This document shows positions 24,569 to 35,390 of a stretch of DNA of 64,000 bases, one piece after another; position 1 is the stretch's first letter, and every line of letters begins with the position of its first letter. The stretch is from Panorpa germanica (taxonomy: Eukaryota; Arthropoda; Insecta; Mecoptera; Panorpidae), in NCBI GenBank assembly GCA_963678705.1, contig OY783212.1, positions 9,052,001 through 9,116,000 of the forward strand, in the 5' to 3' direction. Below the pieces are notes generated by a model. That model was not told where the DNA came from, did not search any database, and saw only the letters and a list, made by a program, of their open reading frames with translations. A program made the position numbers and the translations under genes.

Positions 24569-25016
24569 TACATTACTAGCTAGTAAATAGAATAAAATTC
24601 AACATTTTGTAGAAACTTATTCAATTGAAATTTATAGTAGATATAAAATCTATGAAAGCCCCAAATTCAGAACTAATAATACGTTATACTATAATACACC
24701 CATCGATACTATTGTTGATATTAATTATTTTTCGTTATAACATAGGTTATAAAAACAATTTTTGCAAAGGAGCCACAAAGATCTAACTACGCTACTGGTA
24801 ATAATAGTACAAACGTTGTAAATTACTCGTAAAAAATTTCGTAGTAAATTTTCTGCAAAATAAATCATAAATTCACTTTCTGTAAATAAACTAAGATAAT
24901 ATTTATCTACTAACATCATAAATTTTGATTAAATATCACAATAAGTATAAATAAAGTTCATGGTCCAGATTTTCCATTTTAAACAACTGTATCTTGGTTC
25001 ATTACTTACTTCTACA

Positions 25017-25548
25017 CAGTGCCGGCTCAAAGTACCATTTTACAGAGGCGTCGTTTTCATAAATTTTATTATTTGTTGTTGTAATTTTTTTACCCTTGTT
25101 TACTTTTATCTTGCAAAAATATAAAAACATTAATCAATAATAATGTTTAAATATAGTGTAATTAATTTAGTCACATTTGCGCAGCATAGTATGGGTTGTC
25201 CGTACCGTATGAACAACGCAAGAGCGGGAGATTCATTTAGTCACGACTGACAGATAGACTGATCCCACCGGTTACCAATGACACTGTTTATCTTACATGC
25301 GCGACGATCTTATTAAAAAATATAGTAACAAAACTGTAGTCTGTAATTATACTTATTGATGAAGATAAAAACCAAGGAGATTTCGTGAACAATATTAACT
25401 TTATTTTAGTTTTACACTCAATCCCTCTTGCTAAAGTACTGTTACTATTACAACTTAGTTTTTCCAAATTATGAAAAAGTAGACTGCAAATTACTAAACG
25501 TCAAAACGATAATGGTCCGCCATACTAAAAATGTTTGGGCCGGCACTG
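25017..25548. mobile_element. Non-autonomous hAT element, 532 bp
   Basis: The ends are CAGTGCCGGCTCAAAG and, as reverse complement of the right side, CAGTGCCGGCCCAAAC, a classic hAT terminus. The flanks CTTCTACA (25009-25016) and CTTCCAAA (25549-25556) form an 8-bp duplication with two mismatches, so the insertion is not new. The interior has no transposase remnant. Confidence 0.8.
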
Positions 25549-26094
25549 CTTCCAAATGCAATTAAATTTTTATTTTGCTATTTACAGTTGACAAACACAT
25601 ACATATATACTTACACACACACCCACACCTATATAAACTTCAAGTAAAAGCAATGCTATTAATAATCTGAAAATTAGTTGCGTTATAAATAACTTTACAA
25701 CTAACATTTTATAACTGTCGTAACTACTAAGAACAAATTACTTTTATAACATACTCGTATGTGTATGTAGTTTTGCTTTTGACTGAAAAAGTTGTATTTT
25801 TTGTTATTATACGATAAAACTAAACTACAAAATGCTAACTTTAAATCAGTTATGTTCATGTTAAAGCCGCCTACTTCCTAATTAAAAGTCAATTGAGAAG
25901 TTTCATTATTATTAATTTGCAGAAACTGTTGTAAGTAGGCTCATGTCACGTTGAGACTATGGAACTTATTTTGTAATATTTTCTCTGACATCATGAACTG
26001 GGAAATTAATGTTAATATTGGCAAATAAAGTTGCAATGAAAATGCAACCTCTAAGATCATAACCTTTTATTTTCCTATTTAGTATGTGGATTAA

Positions 26095-26175
26095 GCCGGC
26101 GCCAAACGATACTACGAACACCTTGGAACGTTAAACGCTTGATGGTTCGACGCATCGTGTGGTCGATGCTGGAAC
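26095..26175. mobile_element. Small Harbinger-like MITE, 81 bp, TAA-flanked
   Basis: The left end GCCGGCGCCAAACGATACTA with CGAAC pairs, with one short gap, with the reverse complement of the right end GTTCCAGCATCGACCACACG with ATGCGTCGAAC. TAA lies on both sides (26092-26094 and 26176-26178), matching the 3-bp TWA target duplication of PIF/Harbinger elements. It directly abuts the next element and shares the TAA with it. Confidence 0.5.
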
Positions 26176-26178
26176 TAA

Positions 26179-26454
26179 GGGCCTCCGCACACGAGGCGAC
26201 TGGTTGCAAACCACAGCCCCGAATCTGCCCGAACCGAATGAGAATGGAACTGTGTTGTTAGTGAGAGAGACCGAGAACTTGCTGAAAACGTACTCAATAC
26301 CTGTTTAAAATCAGTTTAGTTACGTTCGTGCCGTGTGTTTTATCTCACTCGTATGCACGTTCGTTCTCTCACTAACAACACAGTTCCATTTCCATTCGGT
26401 TGTGGCAGATTCGGGACTAAGATTTGCAACCAGTCGCCCTATGTGCGAAGAACC
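26179..26454. mobile_element. Harbinger-like palindromic MITE, 276 bp
   Basis: The arms of about 100 bases are inverted copies: GGGCCTCCGCACACGAGGCG and ACTGGTTGCAAA on the left, GGTTCTTCGCACATAGGGCG and ACTGGTTGCAAA on the complement of the right. The inner blocks CCGAATCTGCC, GAACTGTGTTGTTAGTGAGAG are also mirrored. The flanks are TAA at 26176-26178 and 26455-26457. A related copy with the same flank lies at 32461-32885. The TAA duplication and G-rich ends fit PIF/Harbinger; no transposase is encoded, so movement would need a helper elsewhere. Confidence 0.8.
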
Positions 26455-26457
26455 TAA

Positions 26458-27145
26458 GTGTGTCCAATACCTTGATACCTTGATCCTCCTCTAAAACTTA
26501 TACGAAGTAACCTTATCTTTAGATAATAAACAAAATAGAGAATTATATAAAAAAACTACTTTAATTTTCAGAAGAAAAGATATATAAATACCTCCTAACA
26601 TATCTACAGATTTCATTTCGGTACGTGTTTTTTCTTTCATACTCTGCTATTCTTGGCGGTGGCCGTATAGTATACTGTATATTTTCATTGCTTTTGCCAA
26701 AATTCAACAATGAAATATAGACGTACGCATTGCGACATCGTTTAGCTAGTTCTGTGGATAATACCAATATAGCGTACCAGTACCGGCGTAGCAGGGAGTA
26801 ACGCTAAAACGTAGTGACGTAGAGATGTCAGCGTAGCTGATGACGTGACGTCACTTGATATACTTATCATTCTGTATGACAATATGATTTATGTCAAAAT
26901 ATACATGGAAATGGTGATGACGGAGAAAAGCTTTAAAGTTGTATTAGCCCAATAAAATGTTGTGGTGACAGATGTAACATAAAGAATGAATATTGTGTCG
27001 TGCAAAAGTAAACAACGCAAAATTGAAAAACAGAAGTTTAAGTTTATCCGAAAAATTTAATTGAATAATTTTTCTAACACTTGCTTTATATTCTTGAAAA
27101 ACATTTTACTAATGCAGACAGTTTAATGTAGTTCAAACTTTATAT
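26458..27145. other. A+T-rich DNA with a CG-containing palindrome
   Basis: TGACGTGACGTCA occurs near 26843-26855 within a stretch of repeated GTAGTGACGTAG-like words. No gene is supported. Confidence 0.4.
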
Positions 27146-27396
27146 ACCCCAGTAAACATTTTGGAGTAACTTTGCCTTCATATTGAAAATGTGTATGATT
27201 CTTTTGCGATGCAAGAGTACATTTACAGTTCAGTTTCTGACAGTCGTTCAAATGAAATGTCTCTTTTATCGGCTACAAAACCGCTGCACTTGTCGGAATA
27301 CAAATGAAGATAGAGTTGATACGAACTATAATTGAAGTGCAATAGTGACATAAACGTCACAAAACAGGACACTTCACCAAATTATTTACTTTGACG
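27146..27396. mobile_element. Terminal-inverted-repeat element, about 250 bp
   Basis: The left end ACCCCAGTAAACATTTTGGA and the reverse complement of the right end CAAAGTAAATAATTTGGTGA share a CAGTAAACAATTTGG-like terminus. The right half (27262-27396) is a diverged inverted copy of 22771-22922. The interior is non-coding. A non-autonomous DNA transposon is the best reading. Confidence 0.6.
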
Positions 27397-30300
27397 TGAA
27401 CACTGATTCTTTTCTATTAATCATGGGACGATATACCTTCACTGCATTACAATACATGAACAAAGTAAAAAATTGATTTTGATTGATTTTGAAATTGACG
27501 TTGATTGAAGATTTTATGCCGATAACTTCTTTGTAGAGGTAAAACAATACTGTTCTTTTAATCTCACCAGAAATTCATGTTGCTTTTGAATCAAGATACT
27601 CGTATAAACTTCTCTTTTAGTCTTTACAATAATAATACCTATAACGCGGATCCGTTACAATGCGGCAGATATAATGTAATGAATTTTTGTATAACTTGAT
27701 TCTTATATAATGTTTATAATAATAATAAAACGTGATAGGTTTTGTTCATAACTTTTTTACAAAAATATATGTAAACAGTACAAGCCTAACTTACTAACAG
27801 CGTTCGGTTAAGAGTCGAATGCTATTCTTTGGTTACGTGAGTGTCGGTCGTCCCGCGTGCAACGAAATTATGACTAGATACAATTAATTTGCATCTAAAT
27901 CGTTATACTGCTCAAATTCGGCTCTTTTGAGTTTTAGGTTAAGGTGAGAGATTGTATAACACTAATCCATAGTACCTCTAAAAAATTAGATCAAAATATA
28001 AATTGACAATGGATAATTCCAATTTCAGAATTTAAAGTGACTAACATACTGCTCTTTATGCTAATGTGGACCACTTTCCCGTAAGTTTGAAAACCTCGCG
28101 CTTCATATTTCTTATCTTAAATAACTCCAAAAGAAAAAACGAAACCTAAATCACAAATATCACAAGTTATTACGGCAAAGATGTAATAGCACCATGAATA
28201 TAAATTCGTACGATTTATTTGTTGCTTTATTTCATTTTTCTTTTATTCAACAGAGAGAAAGTGTAGGGGCGAGAGAATGGGAGGAGAAGAAGTAGTAACT
28301 GGTAACTGGTTTGGAATTGAGCCAGAGATATTTTTTATTAAGGATATATATTTTTTCTATGACTTCTTGTAGCTTACTAACGTTAAGAGTACAAGGCTTC
28401 TTTGCTGACGTCAGTACTCTCTTTTAATCCTGCTGTCTGCCGGTCATTCATATTGTACCCACCGCACCCCTCCCCCAAGTCGTCAAAGAGGCGAGGGTTT
28501 CTTGTCTTCATCCACTTCCCTAATGAACAATATTTCCATTGCTGCAAAATAAAACAGCGTCATATGTCTTCGTCTTGCTCGTTATATTTTCTCCAAGGAA
28601 TAGAGTGAAATGCTTCCATTTAATCTGGATGAATTACAAAAGCTATATCTCTGTTGTTGTACTGTTAGCTATTTATGGATAAAAATAGTAAATTATTTGT
28701 AAATTCTTAGTATAGAAAAATTGGTAGTAAAGTTTTAATGTCGCCTTGAAAAGTATAACGGAAGTGACAAAACATTAGGGAGTCTACACTGTCTTAAGCG
28801 GACGACCCAGAAAATTGCGTCGGGGACAATGTAGTACAATTTTTTTTTTTTTTTTGGAAAATACTTGATAGCAGAATTATTTGAAACAGGATAAGTTTAG
28901 TTAAGAGCGACACAGTTAGGCGAGAGCATTGATGCCTGACTCTGAATTCTGTGTATTTCCTGGGTTTGATAAAATAAGGTTGTGTGCAACCATACAAATG
29001 AATATTGAAAAGAATGATATTGAATATTGAGAAAAATTCGACAAGGAAAACAGAAAAAGGAAAAAAGAAGAATAGAACAGTTTTAGAAGAGATTGAATAG
29101 CATTGGGAACATCATAGTTGAGGCGATTCCTGTATCATATCGAGAGGCTGAAATAGAAGATTGGAGAAGGATCGATGGAGGAATAACTACCAATAGTTGA
29201 TGCACTCAAAAAATAAATATTAAAAAAGAAAAGTTTAGTTAATATACCTCAGTGTATTCGCTTGATTGTTTATATTCATTCTGCTATTCAGTCGTTAGTA
29301 GATGCGGATCTACTAAAACATATCTTCCTCTTTGGAAGAAATAAAACCCAATGACAGTAGAATTTGATCTGTAAGATGAGTGCTGTTTCTTTTAATCAAA
29401 CGATCAAACTTTTAAAGTTCAAAACTTACTTAAACTTTTCAACCTTTTAAACTTTCATTGAAATTCTTTAGCTTTTTGTTTTTATTTTGAGTGTAGGTGT
29501 TTTGTTGATCATATTAATTATTATTCGGGTCCGGATTTATATGCATTTTGCTTATTTGTGTATTTTGCAAATTTTACTGGATAAATGCAGTAACGGATGT
29601 ACAATTTTTTCGAACCGAGGAAAGAACTTTAAAAAGTAACAAAAAAAAGTAGGTTAGTTGTCTCTGAAGAAGCTTCGTGAATCAAAAAAAAAAAATAAGT
29701 TCCCCAAAAAAAAAACTGAAAGGGTACGCAGTGGCTTTCGAAATTTAGCGCCCCCACCAATGATTGGCCTCCCAAGGCAAGTACCCCACTTGACTTATTT
29801 ATTTATTCAACAACTTGACTTATTTATTTATTATGATTGATCTTAAGTATTTAGGTCTATGTTTACGACTTTATGCATTTGAAGAAGTTTTAAAAACGTG
29901 TTTTGAGTAACTTTTATTTTGCGGTTTTGTGCATATTTTAGGAATAACGCATATTTGTTACAGACTTTATAATATATGAAACTTACGAGGTAATTAACGT
30001 ATTTAGCTAAACCACTTTTAGTGACTAAAACATGTTTTATTTCACTTGTTATCAAGATTTTGAATTCATTATCAGCATTGTACGAGTAAATTTTCAGTTG
30101 TTGCTTAATTAACATAACTGAATATATTTAGTGACACAGTATACTGTTTCGTACCATTTGAGTATTTGATTGTAGGTTGAGATTTATTTGGAACATTTGT
30201 TTTGTCTCCGGATGTAACATTTGTCAAACCGTGGAACGTACAACGTCTACCTTCAGAAATAAGTACCGACGTAAAACATTTGAAAGTAACTACAGAATAA

Positions 30301-31122
30301 CTGAGAACTCTCAAGTTTCTGTATATAGCTTTTGCCAAAATGGCATTATGAAATAGAATGAGTCATGCAATGGGTTTGGCAAAGGAGCATTAATTTCATT
30401 AATGTCATTTATTACTATCATATTAATCACATCTATAGTTTGAGTAACTTAATTAGAAAGTAATTTTTTTATTCGATCATACATTTAGAGCCAATTGTAA
30501 ATGCTATGATATTTCAAATCCTGTATTAATTTTATCTAAGTGGGTAGATAGTTTGATGGCTTAAGATAAGCGTAAAGATCACCATAGATCCTATCAGATC
30601 ATTCCTTTCTGTAATGCTTTATTAATTCGAATCTCATTAATTATTTTTGTTTGTTTTGTTTTGTTGAGGTTTATTTCTCATTCTAAATATATTTCATTTT
30701 AGTTTAGCCTATTATATTTCGAGAAATATACAAACGTTATTCTGGGGTGCAAATAGTTTTAGGAATGTTTGGAAAAGTTCCATTTCTTTATATTTTCAAT
30801 TTTGATATTAGTTTTTCCTTTTTCTTCAATAAATAAAATTCTTTGCTTATGAATAAATCTGTCAATAAATCATTATTTGACTGTTAAATGTGATGATTTA
30901 CGGCTACTGGGTTGAAACAAAATTGAAAACCAAAAATATCATATTTTACATTTTATTTGATTATGCGGAGGGAATTATTTATGATTTATAAAAGAAATAT
31001 TTAACACTTAATAAAACAGTTGCTAAAATAGAGTAGTTCTACAGTCTAGTTCAATTTTGTTATTGAATTTAACAATATAACTTATACATAAATTAAATAA
31101 AAGTTATATAAGGGGCTCAAAA
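27397..31122. other. Long A+T-rich stretch with no gene
   Basis: I saw a tandem pair of a 22-base unit (CAACTTGACTTATTTATTTA) at about 29787-29833, a T15 run near 28840, and a purine-rich tract at 29040-29180. Frames at 28402-28608, 29843-30115 and elsewhere have no recognisable content. Confidence 0.45.
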
Positions 31123-31365
31123 GGGGACATCCCTAAATTACGTCATACGCAATAAGAAAGGTAGGTAAAATATATAAAAAAAATTGTAAAAAAAAGAGTT
31201 AAAGAAAATAGAAACCTATAATAAAAACTAAAAACCTATAATAGTTTTCTTTTCAATTTTTTTAATTGAAATGTCTGACATCACACGAAGTGGGGGGTGG
31301 GGGGGGGGAAAGCGGTGTTAATGGAATAGCAGAAAATTTGTCTGACTTAATTAATGGATGACCTC
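31123..31365. mobile_element. GTGACGTAATT-family element, both ends present
   Basis: The left end GGGGACATCCCTAAATTACG with TCATACG is the inverted counterpart of the right end TCTGACTTAATTAATGGATG with ACCTC. The right half carries a G-rich tract (about 31291-31311) after GACATCACACGAAG. Four other partial copies lie at 12086, 33855, 39929 and 56324. No coding frame exists, so this is a non-autonomous inverted-repeat element; I do not assign a superfamily. Confidence 0.65.
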
Positions 31366-32457
31366 AAATCACCTTCAAAAGAATGCAATATATTATTTAT
31401 ATTTAAATTAGTTTCTTTGGGCATCTATTTAATTTTGGAATGTTTTACTCCGACAATGACTATGCCGCATGTTAAAACATTTTCAAAAAATGAAGACCCC
31501 TATTTTGTACTTCTTTTAAGGCGCCCGTTAAAGCAGGGCGATTTCTAAAGGACTCTTTTTAAAAAAAATAGACAACTTAAATTTACTCGAGGCAATAAGC
31601 AAAACAAAATCCCATATCTTATGAGTGGCATTATCTAGAAAATATTGCCTTATATTGAAAAATTACAAAATAATGGTATTTTAGACGGAAGCAAGTCTTT
31701 ACTAGAACACAAGAGTATTTGGGAATCAATATTACTTTAGTAAATAATAGAGTTATTCTGGACTCTCAAGACACGTTTTAATACGCTCAAATCCGTCAGT
31801 CCGTATTTCGGTTAATGGGTCCGCGGCCCAGTGGGTGGTTGAGTTGGCCACCAGGTGGGACCAGTGCTGTAGCCTCGGACTTGGACGAATAAAGATAATT
31901 CTAATTTACGACATAATTATTTAATTACGAGCAATAAAGATGTTGATAATTAACTAAATATATTATTAACAAGGTCCATTTGTTTTGTTTAAATGAGCTT
32001 CACCTTTTTTGAAGTCATTTTGTATAAATTTATAGCTGACAGCATAAATTATTTTAATTGGTTAAACCAATAATAGCTATTTTGTTTAAAAATACATGGA
32101 CATATATTTATGACGTAATCGCCATAATTGAGATATTCCTGTGTATAGATGTTTACGATGTAGCTTCAAGGGCTCTAAACAAATTAGTATTTGATCTTGT
32201 AAATGATCAATCTTTTGTTAGTTGCAGGCTAGACGTTTTTGCTCATGGGATAACTCCGAATTCGAAGTAGAATTAAAATCAACGAAGTTTGTCTTCGCTT
32301 TACTGCTTCACACAACATGTCTCGGAAATATTCGAACTGCCCGGTCAGAAAACTGTATCCAGGAGAAACAACGGGGCGGAATAGATGGCTCCACTCGTTT
32401 GTGCTTATGCTCAAGTCCACCACCCGCAAAAACGGCGCTGACCTCATAAGTTTACAG
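31366..32457. other. A+T-rich DNA with two G+C-richer patches
   Basis: The patch at about 31815-31890 (GGGTCCGCGGCCCAGTGGGT) ends near an AATAAA and could be the 3' end of a retroposon, but has no partner here. The patch at about 32225-32455 gives overlapping frames on both strands (minus 32229-32582, 117 codons, running into the adjacent MITE) without a recognisable domain. Confidence 0.35.
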
Positions 32458-32460
32458 TAA

Positions 32461-32885
32461 GGCCGTCTGCACATAGGGAAACTGATTGCAAATCTTAGCC
32501 CCGAATCTGCCCGAACCGAATGAAAATGCAACTGTGTTGTTAGTGAGAGAACGCATGTGTATACGAGTGGGAGAAAACACACGCACGAAAAAAAACTGAT
32601 TTCAAACTGGTTTTGAGCACGATTTGGGCGACAGTGTTTCTATGTTGCAGGGCATGCTTAGTTGCATGCTTTCGATGGTGATATCATGAGCAGAGATGTT
32701 CACAAATATTATTCAAAAGTATTTAAATACATACATACATATGACACAATAAAATCCTATATTATGCTATTGTTAAAAATTCTATAGAGTCATGAAATAC
32801 GGCACGACATGACTCGTTTTTCGTTTTTGTTGGAAACTTTGTTGCTCGGCTAGTTTGCAATCAGTCGACTCGTGTGCCGAGTGCC
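32461..32885. mobile_element. Harbinger-like MITE, 425 bp, relative of 26179-26454
   Basis: The ends are GGCCGTCTGCACATAGGGAA with ACTGATTGCAAA and, as complement of the right side, GGCACTCGGCACACGAGTCG with ACTGATTGCAAA. TAA flanks both sides (32458-32460, 32886-32888). The left arm shares CCCGAATCTGCCCGAACCGA and ACTGTGTTGTTAGTGAGAGA with the 26-kb copy, but the centre is longer and unrelated. It has no transposase. Confidence 0.8.
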
Positions 32886-32888
32886 TAA

Positions 32889-33854
32889 TGTGTATTTACA
32901 CATAGTCCTGTGCCACGTGGAGCATTCTTTTAGTTAAGTTTATTATTAAGTCCAACCTGAGGCGCTGTTATTTCTAACAATGTTACATTTTTTAACGTTA
33001 TTTTTTTGCGGAAGCTTTCTGATACCTCGCATTATTTTATATTGATCAGCTTTATCCCTGTAGGATTGTACATATTTGTTCATTTAAGTATGTTTGCCTT
33101 AGACGAGAATAAACATGCCGTGTGCCGTGTGAGCCACCATTAGCTGTATCCATAAATAAACACTTACCGTATACATAGGAATATACTTGGTTTGGTTTGG
33201 TTTGGTACGAGTATAGAGTATAGTATGCACCTATGGTTACGTATATACATTTTATTGTATTGAACACCAATAACTGTCTCAGATTTCTGTGCAGCAGTGG
33301 CTTAAGTGAGCTGCTGATAATATGTCTTCCGTTTGCAGTGAGATAACATTGTATTGGTAATGCTATAATGCTCTTAGAAGTTCTTGGAAATGCATCTTAG
33401 CATCTACAATATCTGCATCCGTTCATGCAAGTCTGAACATATCTAACAAGATCACTGCATTATGTGAGATTCCCCATTGTTAAGAAATATTAAGCTCGTT
33501 AATGATGAGAAAATTACAGCGAAGATGCAGAACGCTCTGCAAACTAAGATGCTGATTATAGAGATGCGATTACTGCAACACTTCACTGAGACTTTTCATA
33601 ATTGGAGTCTTTCGCTAGAATATGTTTAATATTTCATTATAAGTTACTATGCACGAGTTTAATTTACAGTCATTATTTTATTTTTTTAAATAATTTTAGT
33701 CAAAAGCGTTGAAACGTCACATGCACATAAAATATAGAAAAAAGAACATTTCTTAAAAAAAAGTACAAATTTTCATAAGTGCCAAAAGAAAAAGAGGAAA
33801 AGATCATTTATTCTAAAAACTATAAAGTATTATAATATATTTTATTAATAGAAA
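32889..33854. other. A+T-rich DNA with a short TTTGG repeat
   Basis: Four tandem TTTGG units lie at about 33186-33205. No gene or RNA was recognised. Confidence 0.5.
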
Positions 33855-33933
33855 TGTGTGTCATCACACTAAAAGGAGGGAGGGGTGTTTAAAATAGCAG
33901 CAAATTTGTGTGGCGTAATTTATAGATGGCTCC
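33855..33933 (+). repeat. GTGACGTAATT-family fragment
   Basis: GTGTCATCACACTAAAAGGA, a G-rich tract, AATAGCAGCAAATTTGTGTG and GCGTAATTTATAGATGGCTC run parallel to the right half of 31123-31365. The left end is not recognisable, so this is a right-half fragment. Confidence 0.65.
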
Positions 33934-35224
33934 TAATATAAATACAATAAAAACAGCAAAAACCATGTAATGGCCCTTTTTCTAATTTAACATATTTAAA
34001 TATATATTTAAAAAGTCAAAATGCAAATTTTGACGTTGCTCATCCCTGTATTAGACTTAAAAATAAATGTCCTGATAATAATATCTAGCTAAGAATAACT
34101 GAAAGATAATTAGAAACATCAATTTATCGTTTCAAGAGTACTAACTCATAACTGTCACCTGCTTTCTTTGAGCTCCAAGCATCTAGTGCACAATGAAATC
34201 TAATTAAAGGATAATAGCAGAAAAAAATGGTTAATTATAAGTATTGTTCGCTTCCTGGAAAGGTTACGTAATTAACACTGTATTAATTAAACACGGAATA
34301 AAATATGACATTTAATTTAAAAGAAGATAATTTAACAATAACAAATTTTAGCAGCAGCTTCCTTTTTAAATAAAGTAAAATGAAAAGCAAATAATTTCTT
34401 AACTCAGATAAAATAAAATTTAACATTAACAGGTATTTATATTTTGTCAAAATTAGGAATCTTCTTAAAACGTTTAGATTGTGAAACTTAGGTATAGATA
34501 ATATTAGATAAATATGTTATACGAGTATTAACCAATTTACCATATCTGTAACCGAGTTCTAGCATTATTTGCAGGATTCGAGTCCAGAACCCGGGGGTTG
34601 AAATATTCTCAGGTCGTGATCCCTTGTATGAGTTTCTGTGGTATTTGTTGCGGTCAACCGCCGACCGTTATCTAGCACTAACTCATCGTCTGGTGAGGAT
34701 TACAAGTGTAATAACTCTACGATGTTGACGATAAGAGATCAGTTTCTACTGGAGGATTATAACATTTCATTTAAGTTATTAACACTGTTTGAGGAACTGG
34801 AGAACTGAGATAAATGTTATGTAAGCGGAGTTGACAATGGCATCTATGGCACACAGGCATTTTGTGTATTGGGTTGTGAATTGATTTTTAGGAGTCGATT
34901 TCTTAATTATTCCTTGAAATAAATATTAGTGAATGTATATTGGTGTTTTTATTTTATTAAATATCCAAAGATTGGTGAAGATATATCTGTTTAAAGTTTG
35001 AATTACGTCTGCAAGCGTTGCCGTTTGATTCTGCATCTCTTTTATATTTGCATTGCTTAACAGCGATAGAAAAGGTAGGGAAATTATATTGAGGAAAAAA
35101 TTAAATGACGCCAAGTACTCAAACTTTTCCTTTAATTATTAAAGGGACAATAATGATTATTTTAAATGTTAATAACTTCTATAATATAAGAAACAAAGTA
35201 AAAACAATTGTTGTAATTAACGAT
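33934..35224. other. A+T-rich DNA with a B-box-like scrap
   Basis: Near 34575-34590, GGATTCGAGTCC matches the tRNA/SINE B-box consensus and is followed by about 130 G+C-richer bases. No A-box or partner copy was found, so a SINE is only suspected. Confidence 0.35.
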
Positions 35225-35390
35225 TTTTTTTATTTTTTATTTTTTTATTAATACTTCACGGGCTTCTTAGGACCACGGTCCTTTTTTCGCCCTTCTTACT
35301 TTATTTTATTTACATTTTATCTATTTACATTTCATTATTATATTTAACGGTTTTGATAACCCATTTTATCATATACAGTACAGTTCACAA
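35225..35390 (-). repeat. Retroposon 3' tail, minus strand
   Basis: Read on the minus strand, AAGAAGGGCGAAAAAAGG, ACCGTGGTCCTAAGAAGCCC and GTGAAGTATTAATAAAAAA match the plus-strand block at 37727-37789, ending in an A-rich tail (T-rich at 35225-35250 on this strand). Similarity continues weakly upstream. A 3' end with a poly(A)-like tail means a LINE or SINE; no reverse transcriptase is present. Confidence 0.7.

Noticed and set aside
32229-32582. 117-codon minus-strand gene
   Set aside because: It runs from unique sequence into the left arm of the MITE at 32461 and has no domain, so the length is accidental.
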